64,000 nucleotides of DNA, from contig JADPRS010000007.1 of the NCBI GenBank assembly GCA_015686845.1, positions 53,527-117,526 on the forward strand, written 5' to 3'. Below, in pieces: positions 1-7,938 of the stretch. Source of the stretch: Lutibacter sp. B2. Lineage in GTDB: Bacteria > Bacillota > Clostridia > Peptostreptococcales > Thermotaleaceae. How positions within the stretch are numbered: position 1 is the first letter of the stretch; every line of letters begins with the position of its first letter. Made by a program: the position numbers and the translations under genes. Below the pieces are notes generated by a model. That model did not search any database. It saw only the letters and a list, made by a program, of their open reading frames with translations, and was not told the origin of the DNA.

Positions 1-386
1 AACCATTCATCAGCTTCATCCGTATTTGTGAATACTTCCATCAACATCATTGTTCCCTTCATTGATTTTTCTATTTGTAATTTTACAACAGAACTATAAA
101 CATCTACTTCATCTAAAATAATTATAACCTTTGAAAATCCGCTGTTCCCGGCCCATTGAACATGCTTTTGCATATCTTCTGTAATCATTGAAGTTTTATA
201 CTTTCTTAAATCACAATATTTAACCCATGACTTATCGTTTAGAAGAGGTGAGATTTTAGAAACATAGTCCCTATGATATCTTTTATAATCCTCTGCTGTC
301 CAATATCCAAATATTACTTCATATACTATATTGTTTTTCATATCTACTTTTAATTCATATTTTCTTTTCAAATCTCTAATTTCCAT
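1..386 (-). CDS. STAS/SpoIIAA-like hypothetical protein (3' end outside window)
   Basis: The reading frame opens at ATG 386 behind a good ribosome binding site (AGGAAGGTG about 7 bases upstream) and runs off the left edge, so the C-terminus is missing. The visible 128 residues start MEIRDLKRKYELKVD and contain a WVKYCDLRKYKTS block followed by an alternating hydrophobic strand VIIILDEVDVYSS. This layout resembles the uncharacterised soluble STAS/SpoIIAA-like family seen in many Firmicutes. There is no signal peptide or membrane segment. Function is unknown; the family assignment is by pattern only. Confidence 0.6.
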   Translation of the reverse strand, partial: MEIRDLKRKYELKVDMKNNIVYEVIFGYWTAEDYKRYHRDYVSKISPLLNDKSWVKYCDLRKYKTSMITEDMQKHVQWAGNSGFSKVIIILDEVDVYSSVVKLQIEKSMKGTMMLMEVFTNTDEADEW

Positions 387-577
387 TTTATGACACCTTC
401 CTAACTTGTTTTCTATGATTTTACATTTTTCCCTTTTTATCTATCATATATTATTATGCAACCTTTATTCAATACCTTTTTTATTCTAAATAATAATGTC
501 ACATGAATCCAATCCTATGCATAATTTGTATTAAGATAACCAAAAATCTATTTTCGTTTATAAGGAGGTGCTCATAA

Positions 578-757
578 ATGGCTAATAAGCAATATGGTGG
601 CTTTGAATGTGATGACAGTTTATTATTTTTCTTTTTATTATTAGTAGTTCTATTCCAAGGTCCTTTTAGAGGATTATTTGGCAGTCAAGACAGCTTACTA
701 TTCTTCTTCTTGCTACTAGTAGTGTTATTCTGTCAGCCTTATATGATGGGTATATAA
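578..757 (+). CDS. 59-residue hydrophobic peptide with a perfect internal duplication
   Basis: A strong ribosome binding site (AAGGAGGTG) lies 7 bases before ATG 578. The 59-residue product starts MANKQYGGFE and contains the 14-residue block DSLLFFFLLLVVLF twice, separated by a short QGPFRGLFGSQ-like linker, and ends CQPYMMGI. The two hydrophobic blocks could each cross or coat a membrane. The following gene encodes a small Pro/Met-rich protein, and the pair ends at one terminator, which suggests a two-gene unit. Size and composition recall small hydrophobic spore-associated peptides of Bacillus and Clostridium, but no family was recognised with confidence. Confidence 0.7.
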   Translation: MANKQYGGFECDDSLLFFFLLLVVLFQGPFRGLFGSQDSLLFFFLLLVVLFCQPYMMGI

Positions 758-852
758 AATAAAGAATGTTGGGAACAGTTCCCCCAACTTCTTACATATA
801 CATAACCCACAAATCTATATTGATAAGGGTTTATGAAAGGAGTGTTTTTGTA

Positions 853-1161
853 ATGTTTATGCGTCCACCTATGCATCCATTGGGTCCTCCAATGAAACCA
901 TCATTTAGTAAAGATGGTCCACCATCTACACCTCCACCACTCATGTATACACCTACCACATCTCCTCGTAGCGTTGATCCTGGATCAATAAGAAGATGTA
1001 AGCATAAATATGTATATGTATGGCTTACAAATGGGCAAGAATTCTGGTTTTATCCAACATATGTAGGTAAAAAATCTATCTCTGGCTATAGATGGATTGG
1101 ATTTATGTGGATTTATTATGGCACTGATTTAGATAAGATTAGTTCCTTTGTATGTTTTTAA
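853..1161 (+). CDS. Small Pro/Met-rich protein with aromatic C-terminal domain
   Basis: The frame is open further upstream, but ATG 853 is chosen because GAAAGGAGTG sits 8 bases before it. The 102-residue product begins MFMRPPMHPLGPPMKP, a low-complexity Pro/Met stretch. The compact C-terminal half (about residues 45-102) is rich in Tyr, Trp and Phe, with motifs CKHKYVYVWLTNGQEFWFYP and SGYRWIGF. It lies about 95 bases behind the duplicated hydrophobic peptide and ahead of a strong terminator, so the two are probably co-transcribed. It resembles small conserved clostridial hypothetical proteins; a spore-surface role is only an inference. Confidence 0.65.
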   Translation: MFMRPPMHPLGPPMKPSFSKDGPPSTPPPLMYTPTTSPRSVDPGSIRRCKHKYVYVWLTNGQEFWFYPTYVGKKSISGYRWIGFMWIYYGTDLDKISSFVCF

Positions 1162-1174
1162 TATTTAAAATACA

Positions 1175-1219
1175 AAATGAAAGAGAATCCTTTTTTGAAA
1201 AAAGGATTCTCTTTCATTT
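1175..1219 (+). terminator. Rho-independent terminator
   Basis: A perfect stem (AAATGAAAGAGAATCC and its complement) with a short GAAA-containing loop is followed by a T-run. It closes the two small genes at 578-1161. Confidence 0.85.
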
Positions 1220-1399
1220 TTTTGGAGATTTCTAATTGTACATTTAAATTCCTTATTTTTCATCAGATACTTGTATTGCTAAAATAATAGCACTATAATT
1301 ATACTAGCAATATTCAAATATTTTTGTTATATTATAATGATGAAATTGTAACTAAAATAGTACTACTATTAAATTACACAGTTATTTAGGAGGATCCAT

Positions 1400-2413
1400 A
1401 TGTTTAATCAAAACTATAAATCTACAGACAAAACGGTTTGGCAAGGACGAATCGATAGTGAAAGTAATTTTGACGCCTTTAGATGGCATCAATGGGTTGA
1501 AACGATTGATTTAAGAAAAGATGATTTAGTTCCCTATACTGGTAAATTAGGTTTGGCCTTTATTGGTTTTTGCTGTGATGAAGGTGTTAAACGTAACAAA
1601 GGTAGAGCAGGAGCTGCAAAAGGACCCAGCAGTATTAGGAAAGAATTAGCGAACCTACCTTGTCGTTTTACAAAAGATGTTCATCTTTTTGATGCGGGAG
1701 ATATTTTTTGCGAAAATATTAGTTTAGAAGAAAGTCAAAGCTTACTTTCAAAAGCAGTATCAAAAATCCTAAGCTTAAACCTATTTCCAATCGTTTTAGG
1801 TGGTGGTCATGAAGTTGCTTTTGGACATTATAATGGTATATTAGATTATTTAAAACAAACGAACGACAAACCAAGCATTGGTATCATCAATTTTGATGCT
1901 CATTTTGATCTTAGACCTTATCCAAATGGTGGTAGCTCTGGAACAATGTTTAGACAAATAGCAGATATATGTAAAGAACAAGAATTACAATATTCTTATT
2001 TATGTGCTGGGGTTCAAAAACATAGAAATACTGTTGATTTGTTTAAAACAGCAGATAGCCTTGGTGCTACTTACATTCTAGCAAGAGAGTTTGTAAATAG
2101 CGACAATTGGCATATATTAGAAGCCTTAGATGATTTCATTAAACGTCAAGATCATATTTATGTAACCATATGTTCAGATGTATTTTCATCCGCTTTTGCT
2201 CCTGGTGTAAGTGCAACACAACCACTAGGCATCGATCCAACAAAAGCAGTAAAATTTCTTAACTATATTCTAAAATCTAATAAAGTAATAAGTTTTGATA
2301 TAGCTGAAGTTTCACCAAGATTTGACCAAGACAATACGACTGCAAACTTAGCTTCAGCATTAATTTTCTCAATGATTAATGCACTAGCTCAAATCCAAAA
2401 CTTATCTCTTTAA
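1400..2413 (+). CDS. hutG: Formimidoylglutamase (ureohydrolase family)
   Basis: The 337-residue protein matches the Mn-dependent arginase/agmatinase/formimidoylglutamase fold; its length and the closing SFDIAEVSPRFD motif fit formimidoylglutamase, which hydrolyses N-formimidoyl-glutamate in histidine breakdown. Metal motifs are GGGHE (His137), NFDAHFD (Asp166, His168, Asp170) and Glu303. At the place where the family normally has D-x-D, this protein reads TICSDVF, so Cys258 stands in for the first Asp while Asp260 is kept. A good AGGAGG precedes ATG 1400. No other hut genes are in the window, so the pathway assignment rests on sequence alone. Confidence 0.8.
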   Translation: MFNQNYKSTDKTVWQGRIDSESNFDAFRWHQWVETIDLRKDDLVPYTGKLGLAFIGFCCDEGVKRNKGRAGAAKGPSSIRKELANLPCRFTKDVHLFDAGDIFCENISLEESQSLLSKAVSKILSLNLFPIVLGGGHEVAFGHYNGILDYLKQTNDKPSIGIINFDAHFDLRPYPNGGSSGTMFRQIADICKEQELQYSYLCAGVQKHRNTVDLFKTADSLGATYILAREFVNSDNWHILEALDDFIKRQDHIYVTICSDVFSSAFAPGVSATQPLGIDPTKAVKFLNYILKSNKVISFDIAEVSPRFDQDNTTANLASALIFSMINALAQIQNLSL

Positions 2414-2427
2414 GAATTTTTACTCAT

Positions 2428-2463
2428 AAAAAAATACCGATTTATTCAATCGGTATTTTTTTA
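2428..2463. terminator. Bidirectional terminator between hutG and the cyclophilin gene
   Basis: AAAAAAATACCGATT pairs with AATCGGTATTTTTTT around a 6-base loop. It has a T-run on both strands and serves the two convergent genes. Confidence 0.85.
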
Positions 2464-2467
2464 TATT

Positions 2468-3094
2468 CTACTCTAATACAGTTACTTTTTTTATTATTAC
2501 ATCCACTTCTGGAACAGACTCGTCTCCTGAATAAGGATCTTTTTTCACAGATGTATCTGCTATTTTATCTAACGTATCTTCTCCCTCTATTAACTTTCCA
2601 AATGCTGCATATTGACCATCTAGAAAACTTCCATCTCCATCCATTATGAAAAACTGGCTACTTGCTGAATCAGGAGATGCACTACGAGCCATAGAAATGG
2701 TCCCTTTAACATGCTTTAGTGTATTCTGTGAAAATCCATTTCCCTCAAATTCACCTTTAATGTTATTATCAGACCCTCCAGTACCATCTCCTTTAGGATC
2801 TCCACCTTGAACCATAAAATCTTTCATTATTCTATGGAATTTTAAACCATCATAAAAACCAGATTTAGAAAGATCAACAAAGTTTTTTACAGTTTCAGGT
2901 GCAAATTCAGGATATAGTTCAAACACCATCTTCCCTCCATCTTGAATTTCAATCTGCACTTTTGCATGTTCTGCTGTCTCATTTGTTTGAGCATCCTCTT
3001 TTTCATTTTTACCACTACATCCTGTAACAATCACCATCATTCCCAATATAATCATAGAAACCATAATAATTTTTTTAACATATGTATTTTTCAT
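2468..3094 (-). CDS. Peptidyl-prolyl cis-trans isomerase, cyclophilin type, lipoprotein
   Basis: A cyclophilin domain covers about residues 45-205, with the family signatures FHRIMKDFMVQGGDPKGDGTG, SMARSASPDSASSQFFI and FLDGQYAAFGK. It isomerises Xaa-Pro bonds during folding of exported proteins. An N-terminal membrane segment ends in the lipobox VTGC, so it should be anchored outside the membrane through a lipidated Cys. GTG 3103 is also in frame, but GAGGAG is 8 bases before ATG 3094, which is preferred. It lies just downstream of the protease-fusion gene on the same strand. Confidence 0.9.
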   Translation of the reverse strand: MKNTYVKKIIMVSMIILGMMVIVTGCSGKNEKEDAQTNETAEHAKVQIEIQDGGKMVFELYPEFAPETVKNFVDLSKSGFYDGLKFHRIMKDFMVQGGDPKGDGTGGSDNNIKGEFEGNGFSQNTLKHVKGTISMARSASPDSASSQFFIMDGDGSFLDGQYAAFGKLIEGEDTLDKIADTSVKKDPYSGDESVPEVDVIIKKVTVLE

Positions 3095-3116
3095 CACGTT
3101 CACTCCTCATCTTAAT

Positions 3117-4472
3117 TTATATAACTTTCAATATATTTCTGCTAAATTGTTTTATATGCTGTGCAGTCACAGACATATTTAAATTTTGCCCGCTTAGCCC
3201 TGATGTTGTTATTCCTACCAATTTTCCACTCAGATCAATCAATGCGCCTCCTGAACTTCCTGGAGAAATAGGTGCCGTTATTTGAACCATTTTCGTATTA
3301 TTAAATTCTCTAAATCCTGATACCATACCGTCTGAAATCGTATTAAACAACCCTAAAGGGCTACCTATTGCTATAATTTTCTGCCCTCTAACCAAATCCT
3401 TTTCATTCAATATAATAGGTTTTGTTATTCGATCTACTTTGATTAACGCCAAATCATAATCTGTATGATATTTAACAATATTGGATACCTTATATTCCTT
3501 ATGATCATTTTCAAAAACAACACCAAATAATGCCCCTTTATATACTACATGAAAATTCGTTATAATAAATCCTTCATCGCTTATTACAACACCTGAACCT
3601 GTACCAATACATTCTTCCTTTTCATCATATACATTGATCATCACTACTGATTCAGCCAATTTAGCAAGTTCTTCGTAACTCTTTTCTGTATTTTCATGAC
3701 TTTCTTCTTCTCTTCTAATAATTTGCTCTTTTGGTGCATGTTTTATTTCCTCTTTAATAAAACTTTCTGAAAATGGTATGATTTTACTATGCATTTTCCC
3801 ACATCTGATAACATTTGAATACTGTTTTACGCCAAAGACTGCATAGTCTATATCTTCTTTAGGATTTATATAAAGTATATCACACCCCAACTTAGATAAT
3901 AGTATTAAAAAATACAGTTCGTGTTCTTTTATATCTCCGTAAAATACAATTTTGTGAATTTCATTCATACTACACTTATTTTCAAACAGCTGTTTTAGAT
4001 ATTTATTCATCCATACTAACAATTTTACACCAAAATTTTTTCTTATGGTTTTCTTTTGATCTATCGTATTCACATCATATAATTCTAAAACTTCTTTAAA
4101 TGCCAATTTCTTAGTCCACTCTAAGCATTCATTTTTTATTTCGTATCCCATATTCAAATTTGATAATTCATAGGGACTGATCTGTTTTTGATTTCCCAAT
4201 TCCATATAATTGTCCATAATGATCTTCATTTTCTCTATTTCATCCATATCTAGATTTCTTTCCAAACCCTTTGTGAATTTAATATAGTTCACTTTATTGG
4301 ATTGCAAATGCTTATCCAATTCTTTTAATTTTTCAATATATTCATGCTCATCACTGTCCATACCTATATATCTACAAAAAAGAACTTGTTTTCTTTCATT
4401 ATTAGTAATATCTTCAAATGGCATTTTGGTTTGCAGTATAGTAGGTTTTAAACTCTTTACTTTTACAATCAT
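3117..4472 (-). CDS. YceG-like domain fused to a trypsin-like serine protease
   Basis: The C-terminal part (about 262-451) is an HtrA/DegP-like S1 protease domain with a complete triad: His308 in TNFHVV, Asp340 in YDLAL, Ser407 in PGSSGGAL. There is no PDZ domain after it. The N-terminal 240 residues show no signal peptide or membrane segment; they contain KIVFYGDIKEHELYFL and LSKLGCDILYINP, which resemble the end of YceG-type proteins of the tellurium-resistance biosynthetic module. The protein therefore looks cytoplasmic, unlike typical HtrA. The start ATG 4472 follows GGGGTG at a normal distance. The protease call is firm; the YceG relation is by pattern. Confidence 0.8.
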   Translation of the reverse strand: MIVKVKSLKPTILQTKMPFEDITNNERKQVLFCRYIGMDSDEHEYIEKLKELDKHLQSNKVNYIKFTKGLERNLDMDEIEKMKIIMDNYMELGNQKQISPYELSNLNMGYEIKNECLEWTKKLAFKEVLELYDVNTIDQKKTIRKNFGVKLLVWMNKYLKQLFENKCSMNEIHKIVFYGDIKEHELYFLILLSKLGCDILYINPKEDIDYAVFGVKQYSNVIRCGKMHSKIIPFSESFIKEEIKHAPKEQIIRREEESHENTEKSYEELAKLAESVVMINVYDEKEECIGTGSGVVISDEGFIITNFHVVYKGALFGVVFENDHKEYKVSNIVKYHTDYDLALIKVDRITKPIILNEKDLVRGQKIIAIGSPLGLFNTISDGMVSGFREFNNTKMVQITAPISPGSSGGALIDLSGKLVGITTSGLSGQNLNMSVTAQHIKQFSRNILKVI

Positions 4473-4616
4473 TTTATTTCACCCCAAAACTTCTTAATTA
4501 TTTTTTGATAACTATTCAACATTACCATAATATCCCTTCGTGGTGTGTTTTTCAACAATAATTACTATTTAAATTTACTTATTTATTAAATGATTCTCTC
4601 TGTTACTGCTTCAACT

Positions 4617-5210
4617 TTATCTTTTTAAAAGTCCATATACCCGTCCTATATCTACCCCTACTATAAATATTCCAATTAAAATTGTCATGATTCCATCACG
4701 TAAAAAACTTTCTCCATCTGAAAATAGAGGTAGTCTTAATTTAATCTCACCAATTATCTCATCATATAACTCAGTACCTTTTACATCTGTTAAATCCAAA
4801 AAAACTTCAGTTTCCCCTGTGATTTTGATTTCCTTGTTATATACCTTCACTATTTCACTCTTACAAAACCCCGTAACTACTTTCGTATCATTATACAATT
4901 CTAATAATATTATTTGACCATCATCCTCTTCATAACGAATTCCATGATTATATAAAATTTGATAAGTTAATTTTATTATTTCAGATCTTTTAACATTAAA
5001 GATAATATGTTTTCCTCTCACCTTCCATGCAAGAAATAAACTCCAAATGATAGGAAAAATTTGAAAGCTTATATATTCCCAGTCCCATACACTTCCCAAA
5101 AACCATAGTATTAAAAATGTCTGATGCACCATACCATGTAACACAAATTTTTTTCCTGAATAAATAACAATTCCAAATATTATAAATGCCGCCCCAACAC
5201 TAACAACCAT
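4617..5210 (-). CDS. Hypothetical membrane protein
   Basis: The 197-residue product has two to three hydrophobic segments near the N-terminus (about 5-65), a soluble middle of mostly beta-strand character (about 70-160), and a final membrane segment around 170-190 (MTILIGIFIVGVDIG). A ribosome binding site AAGGAG precedes ATG 5210. No conserved family was recognised. It is followed on the same strand, after about 140 bases, by the protease-fusion gene. Confidence 0.6.
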   Translation of the reverse strand: MVVSVGAAFIIFGIVIYSGKKFVLHGMVHQTFLILWFLGSVWDWEYISFQIFPIIWSLFLAWKVRGKHIIFNVKRSEIIKLTYQILYNHGIRYEEDDGQIILLELYNDTKVVTGFCKSEIVKVYNKEIKITGETEVFLDLTDVKGTELYDEIIGEIKLRLPLFSDGESFLRDGIMTILIGIFIVGVDIGRVYGLLKR

Positions 5211-5344
5211 AGATCTTCACCTACTCCTTATACTAAATCTAAATACAATCACAAATATATTTTAGCATATTTTTCCATAATTTAAAATCGCATCATAAGT
5301 GTTTTTCTTTCCCCTAAGTAATAGCCTTTAATTTGTTGTACCTC

Positions 5345-5405
5345 ATAGTAACAAAGACTTTCTTATTGAATATTATGAATTATATTAGCCTTTAAGGAGG
5401 TTTTC
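5345..5405 (+). promoter_or_regulatory. Conserved 61-bp leader shared with the L,D-transpeptidase gene
   Basis: The bases just ahead of the ABC ATPase gene match, without gaps and with about 8 mismatches, the leader of the L,D-transpeptidase gene on the opposite strand at 30265-30325. The last 28 bases, including the Shine-Dalgarno CTTTAAGGAGG, are almost identical. This suggests a shared promoter or untranslated-region signal. Confidence 0.5.
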
Positions 5406-5407
5406 CG

Positions 5408-6187
5408 ATGTGTAAAGAAAAAATCGTAGAAGTAAAAAACATATCCATGAACTATCATACACTCAATGGAGAAACTACAGCCCTTAAAGATTTATCCTTT
5501 GAAGTATGTAAAGGAGAAATTATTTCTATAGTAGGTCCTAGTGGTTGTGGAAAATCAACCGCTTTATCTATTATATCAGGGCTTATTAAACCTTCTTCTG
5601 GACACGTCATGATCAATGATCAATCCGTAGAAGGTACCCATAAAAATATTGGATATATGTTTCAAAAGGATCATTTATTTGAATGGAGAAATATACTAGA
5701 CAATGTCTTCATTGGACTGGAGATACAAAAGAAATTAAATAAAGATACAAAGCTTCTAGCAGAAAAACTTTTAGATATGTATGGATTAGCAGAATTTAAA
5801 AATCACTATCCAACTCAACTTTCAGGAGGTATGCGTCAAAGAGTTGCGCTCATTAGAACCCTTGCTATTGAACCAGAGCTTTTATTGTTAGATGAACCAT
5901 TTTCTGCTCTAGATTATCAGACTAGGCTTGCTGTGGCAGATGATATTGGTAGTATACTAAAAAAAGAAAAAAAGACTGCCATAATGGTAACACATGATAT
6001 AGCAGAAGCTATATCTATGTCAGATAGAGTCATCGTACTATCTGCAAGACCTGCAGTGGTAAAGAGCATTCATACAATAAACTTAACCCTTGATTGTGAA
6101 AGAACTCCACTTACATCTAGAGAAGCTCCTGAATTCAGACACTATTTTAATACCATATGGAAGGAGCTTGATGTTCATGTCTCATAA
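5408..6187 (+). CDS. ABC transporter ATPase, nitrate/sulfonate/taurine (NitT/TauT) type
   Basis: A 259-residue ABC ATPase with Walker A GPSGCGKS, Q-loop MFQKDHLFEW, signature LSGGMRQR, Walker B LLLLDEPFSALD and the H-loop VTHD. It belongs to the SsuB/TauB/ThiZ-type importer group and energises the permease encoded next, whose start overlaps this gene by 17 bases. AAGGAGG precedes ATG 5408. No substrate-binding protein gene is adjacent, so the substrate (sulfonate, pyrimidine precursor, nitrate and so on) cannot be told from context. Confidence 0.9.
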   Translation: MCKEKIVEVKNISMNYHTLNGETTALKDLSFEVCKGEIISIVGPSGCGKSTALSIISGLIKPSSGHVMINDQSVEGTHKNIGYMFQKDHLFEWRNILDNVFIGLEIQKKLNKDTKLLAEKLLDMYGLAEFKNHYPTQLSGGMRQRVALIRTLAIEPELLLLDEPFSALDYQTRLAVADDIGSILKKEKKTAIMVTHDIAEAISMSDRVIVLSARPAVVKSIHTINLTLDCERTPLTSREAPEFRHYFNTIWKELDVHVS

Positions 6188-6998
6188 AAATACAATTACT
6201 AATACTAGTTTTTCTAAAGAACACATTAATTTTATAAAAAACCACAAAAAAAGAAAAAAAGAAATTAGAATAACGCAAATTTCTTTACTTGTAGTATTTT
6301 TTGCCCTATGGGAAATTGCAGCAAAAGCGAATTTAATAGACACATTCCTTACAAGTTCGCCTTCTCAGATGTGGTATTTATTTATTAAACTCGCAAAAGA
6401 TGGTTCTATCTTTAACCATATTGCCATCAGTTCTTTTGAGACAGTTGTAGGTTTTATTACAGGAACATTATTAGGCACTTTAATTGCTATATTGTTATGG
6501 TGGTCTGATTTCATTTCAAAGGTACTTGATCCATATATGGTCGTTTTAAATGCACTTCCTAAAACAGCTCTTGCACCTATCATTATTTTATGGGCAGGTG
6601 CAGGAATCACGGGTATAATCGTCACTGCAATGACCGTATCCCTTGTTGTTACTATACTAGGCGTATATGGTGGTTTTAAAGAAGTGGATGAAGACAAAAT
6701 AAAAATGCTTAAAACCTTTGGTGCAACTAAGCTTCAAATTCTAGATAAAGTAATTATTCCTGCAAGTATACCTACAATTATAAATGCATTAAAAATAAAT
6801 GTAGGTCTTTCATGGGTAGGGGTAATCGTCGGTGAATTTTTAGTATCTCAAGCTGGAATAGGATACTTGATCGTATATGGTGGTCAAGTATTTAAGTTAG
6901 ATTTAGTTATGACTAGTGTACTCATTTTAGCAGTACTTGCTGCTTTAATGTATCAGGGAGTTGCTTATTTAGAAAAGAAACTTATAAAATATAAATAA
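6171..6998 (+). CDS. ABC transporter permease, NitT/TauT type
   Basis: The frame is open from 6090, but ATG 6171 follows GGAAGGAG at the right distance and gives a 275-residue protein of normal length. It is a BPD_transp_1 permease with about six membrane segments and the EAA-like loop KMLKTFGATKLQILDKVIIPAS (about residues 180-200) that contacts the ATPase. It overlaps the end of the ATPase gene, indicating translational coupling. A terminator follows directly. The importer lacks its binding protein in this operon. Confidence 0.9.
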   Translation: MFMSHKNTITNTSFSKEHINFIKNHKKRKKEIRITQISLLVVFFALWEIAAKANLIDTFLTSSPSQMWYLFIKLAKDGSIFNHIAISSFETVVGFITGTLLGTLIAILLWWSDFISKVLDPYMVVLNALPKTALAPIIILWAGAGITGIIVTAMTVSLVVTILGVYGGFKEVDEDKIKMLKTFGATKLQILDKVIIPASIPTIINALKINVGLSWVGVIVGEFLVSQAGIGYLIVYGGQVFKLDLVMTSVLILAVLAALMYQGVAYLEKKLIKYK

Positions 6999-7047
6999 AC
7001 GATTAAAGAGAGTCTCTAAATGGAGATTCTTTTTAATCGTTTATTTT
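6994..7047. terminator. Hairpin terminator after the ABC permease gene
   Basis: AAATAAACGATTAAA pairs with TTTAATCGTTTATTT, with an inner AGAGTCTC/GAGATTCT stem. It lies between convergent genes. Confidence 0.75.
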
Positions 7048-7084
7048 AAATATTCATATTGGACCCATACTAAATTTTCACATA

Positions 7085-7936
7085 TTACAGATCTCTTTTT
7101 TCAAATTTCCGAACAGCTAAAACAATCATGACAATAGAGTATATAACAATATATCCCATCATCAATGGACTTGGCTGAATAGATGCGCCCAACATACTCT
7201 CCAAACTAACATTTAACCCTGAAGAGGTTGTAAATAAAAGTGAAGATGCTTTTCTATAAATAATATCTGATGGGATTACAAGACTCGTTATTATTCCAAT
7301 ATTTGTCAAGGCTACTTTTGTAGCTTCCAGTGTTATAAAATGTCCTATCTGTTCTAAAATTCCTCCTACCATACCACAAAAATATAAAATCACCATGACA
7401 ACACCTGATCCCATGGTTGATATGGAACAACTAAAAAATATTCCTATTGAAATTAATAAGATAGGTAAAAGATAAAAAGTAGCTAAGGATTTGATGATTG
7501 CTATCATAGAGAAATTAACAACAACACCCTTTCCAAAGAAAATATTTAATCCTATAATGCTCAAGAATAAAATTGTTACATAAGGAATAATTACTGATAG
7601 AATACCTATAAATCGTCCTAAAACAATTTCATATCTAGCAATTGGCTTTGATAAAATAGCATCGTAGGTACCATTTTCAATTTCTGAAGAAATAGCTCCT
7701 GCACTTGAAAAAATAGACAAAAAAGCTGTTATAAATCCAACAGCATAAACCCCCATAGATAAAAGTTGACCTGAAACCGTAAGTCTAATAAGGGTATCTT
7801 CATGATTCAAAGATTTATAAGCGAATCTAAGTGCCGTTCCATAAAGCGTCAAAAAAACAGCTGTTAATAGAAGGGTGAGATATAAAATTTTCTTTTTCCT
7901 CATTTCAAGAAATGTAAGTCTTATAATTGTACTCAA
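7085..7936 (-). CDS. ABC-2 type transporter permease
   Basis: A 283-residue protein with about six membrane segments and the ABC-2 motif SSAGAISSEIENGTYDAILS followed by KPIARYEIVLGRF, typical of exporter permeases. The likely start is TTG 7936, five bases after GGAGGAG; that ribosome binding site is formed by the final Glu codons of the upstream ATPase gene. It is the last gene of a sigma - anti-sigma - ATPase - permease operon and probably works with the ATPase in export of a toxic compound, peptide or lipid. Confidence 0.85.
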   Translation of the reverse strand: MSTIIRLTFLEMRKKKILYLTLLLTAVFLTLYGTALRFAYKSLNHEDTLIRLTVSGQLLSMGVYAVGFITAFLSIFSSAGAISSEIENGTYDAILSKPIARYEIVLGRFIGILSVIIPYVTILFLSIIGLNIFFGKGVVVNFSMIAIIKSLATFYLLPILLISIGIFFSCSISTMGSGVVMVILYFCGMVGGILEQIGHFITLEATKVALTNIGIITSLVIPSDIIYRKASSLLFTTSSGLNVSLESMLGASIQPSPLMMGYIVIYSIVMIVLAVRKFEKRDL

Positions 7937-7938
7937 TT

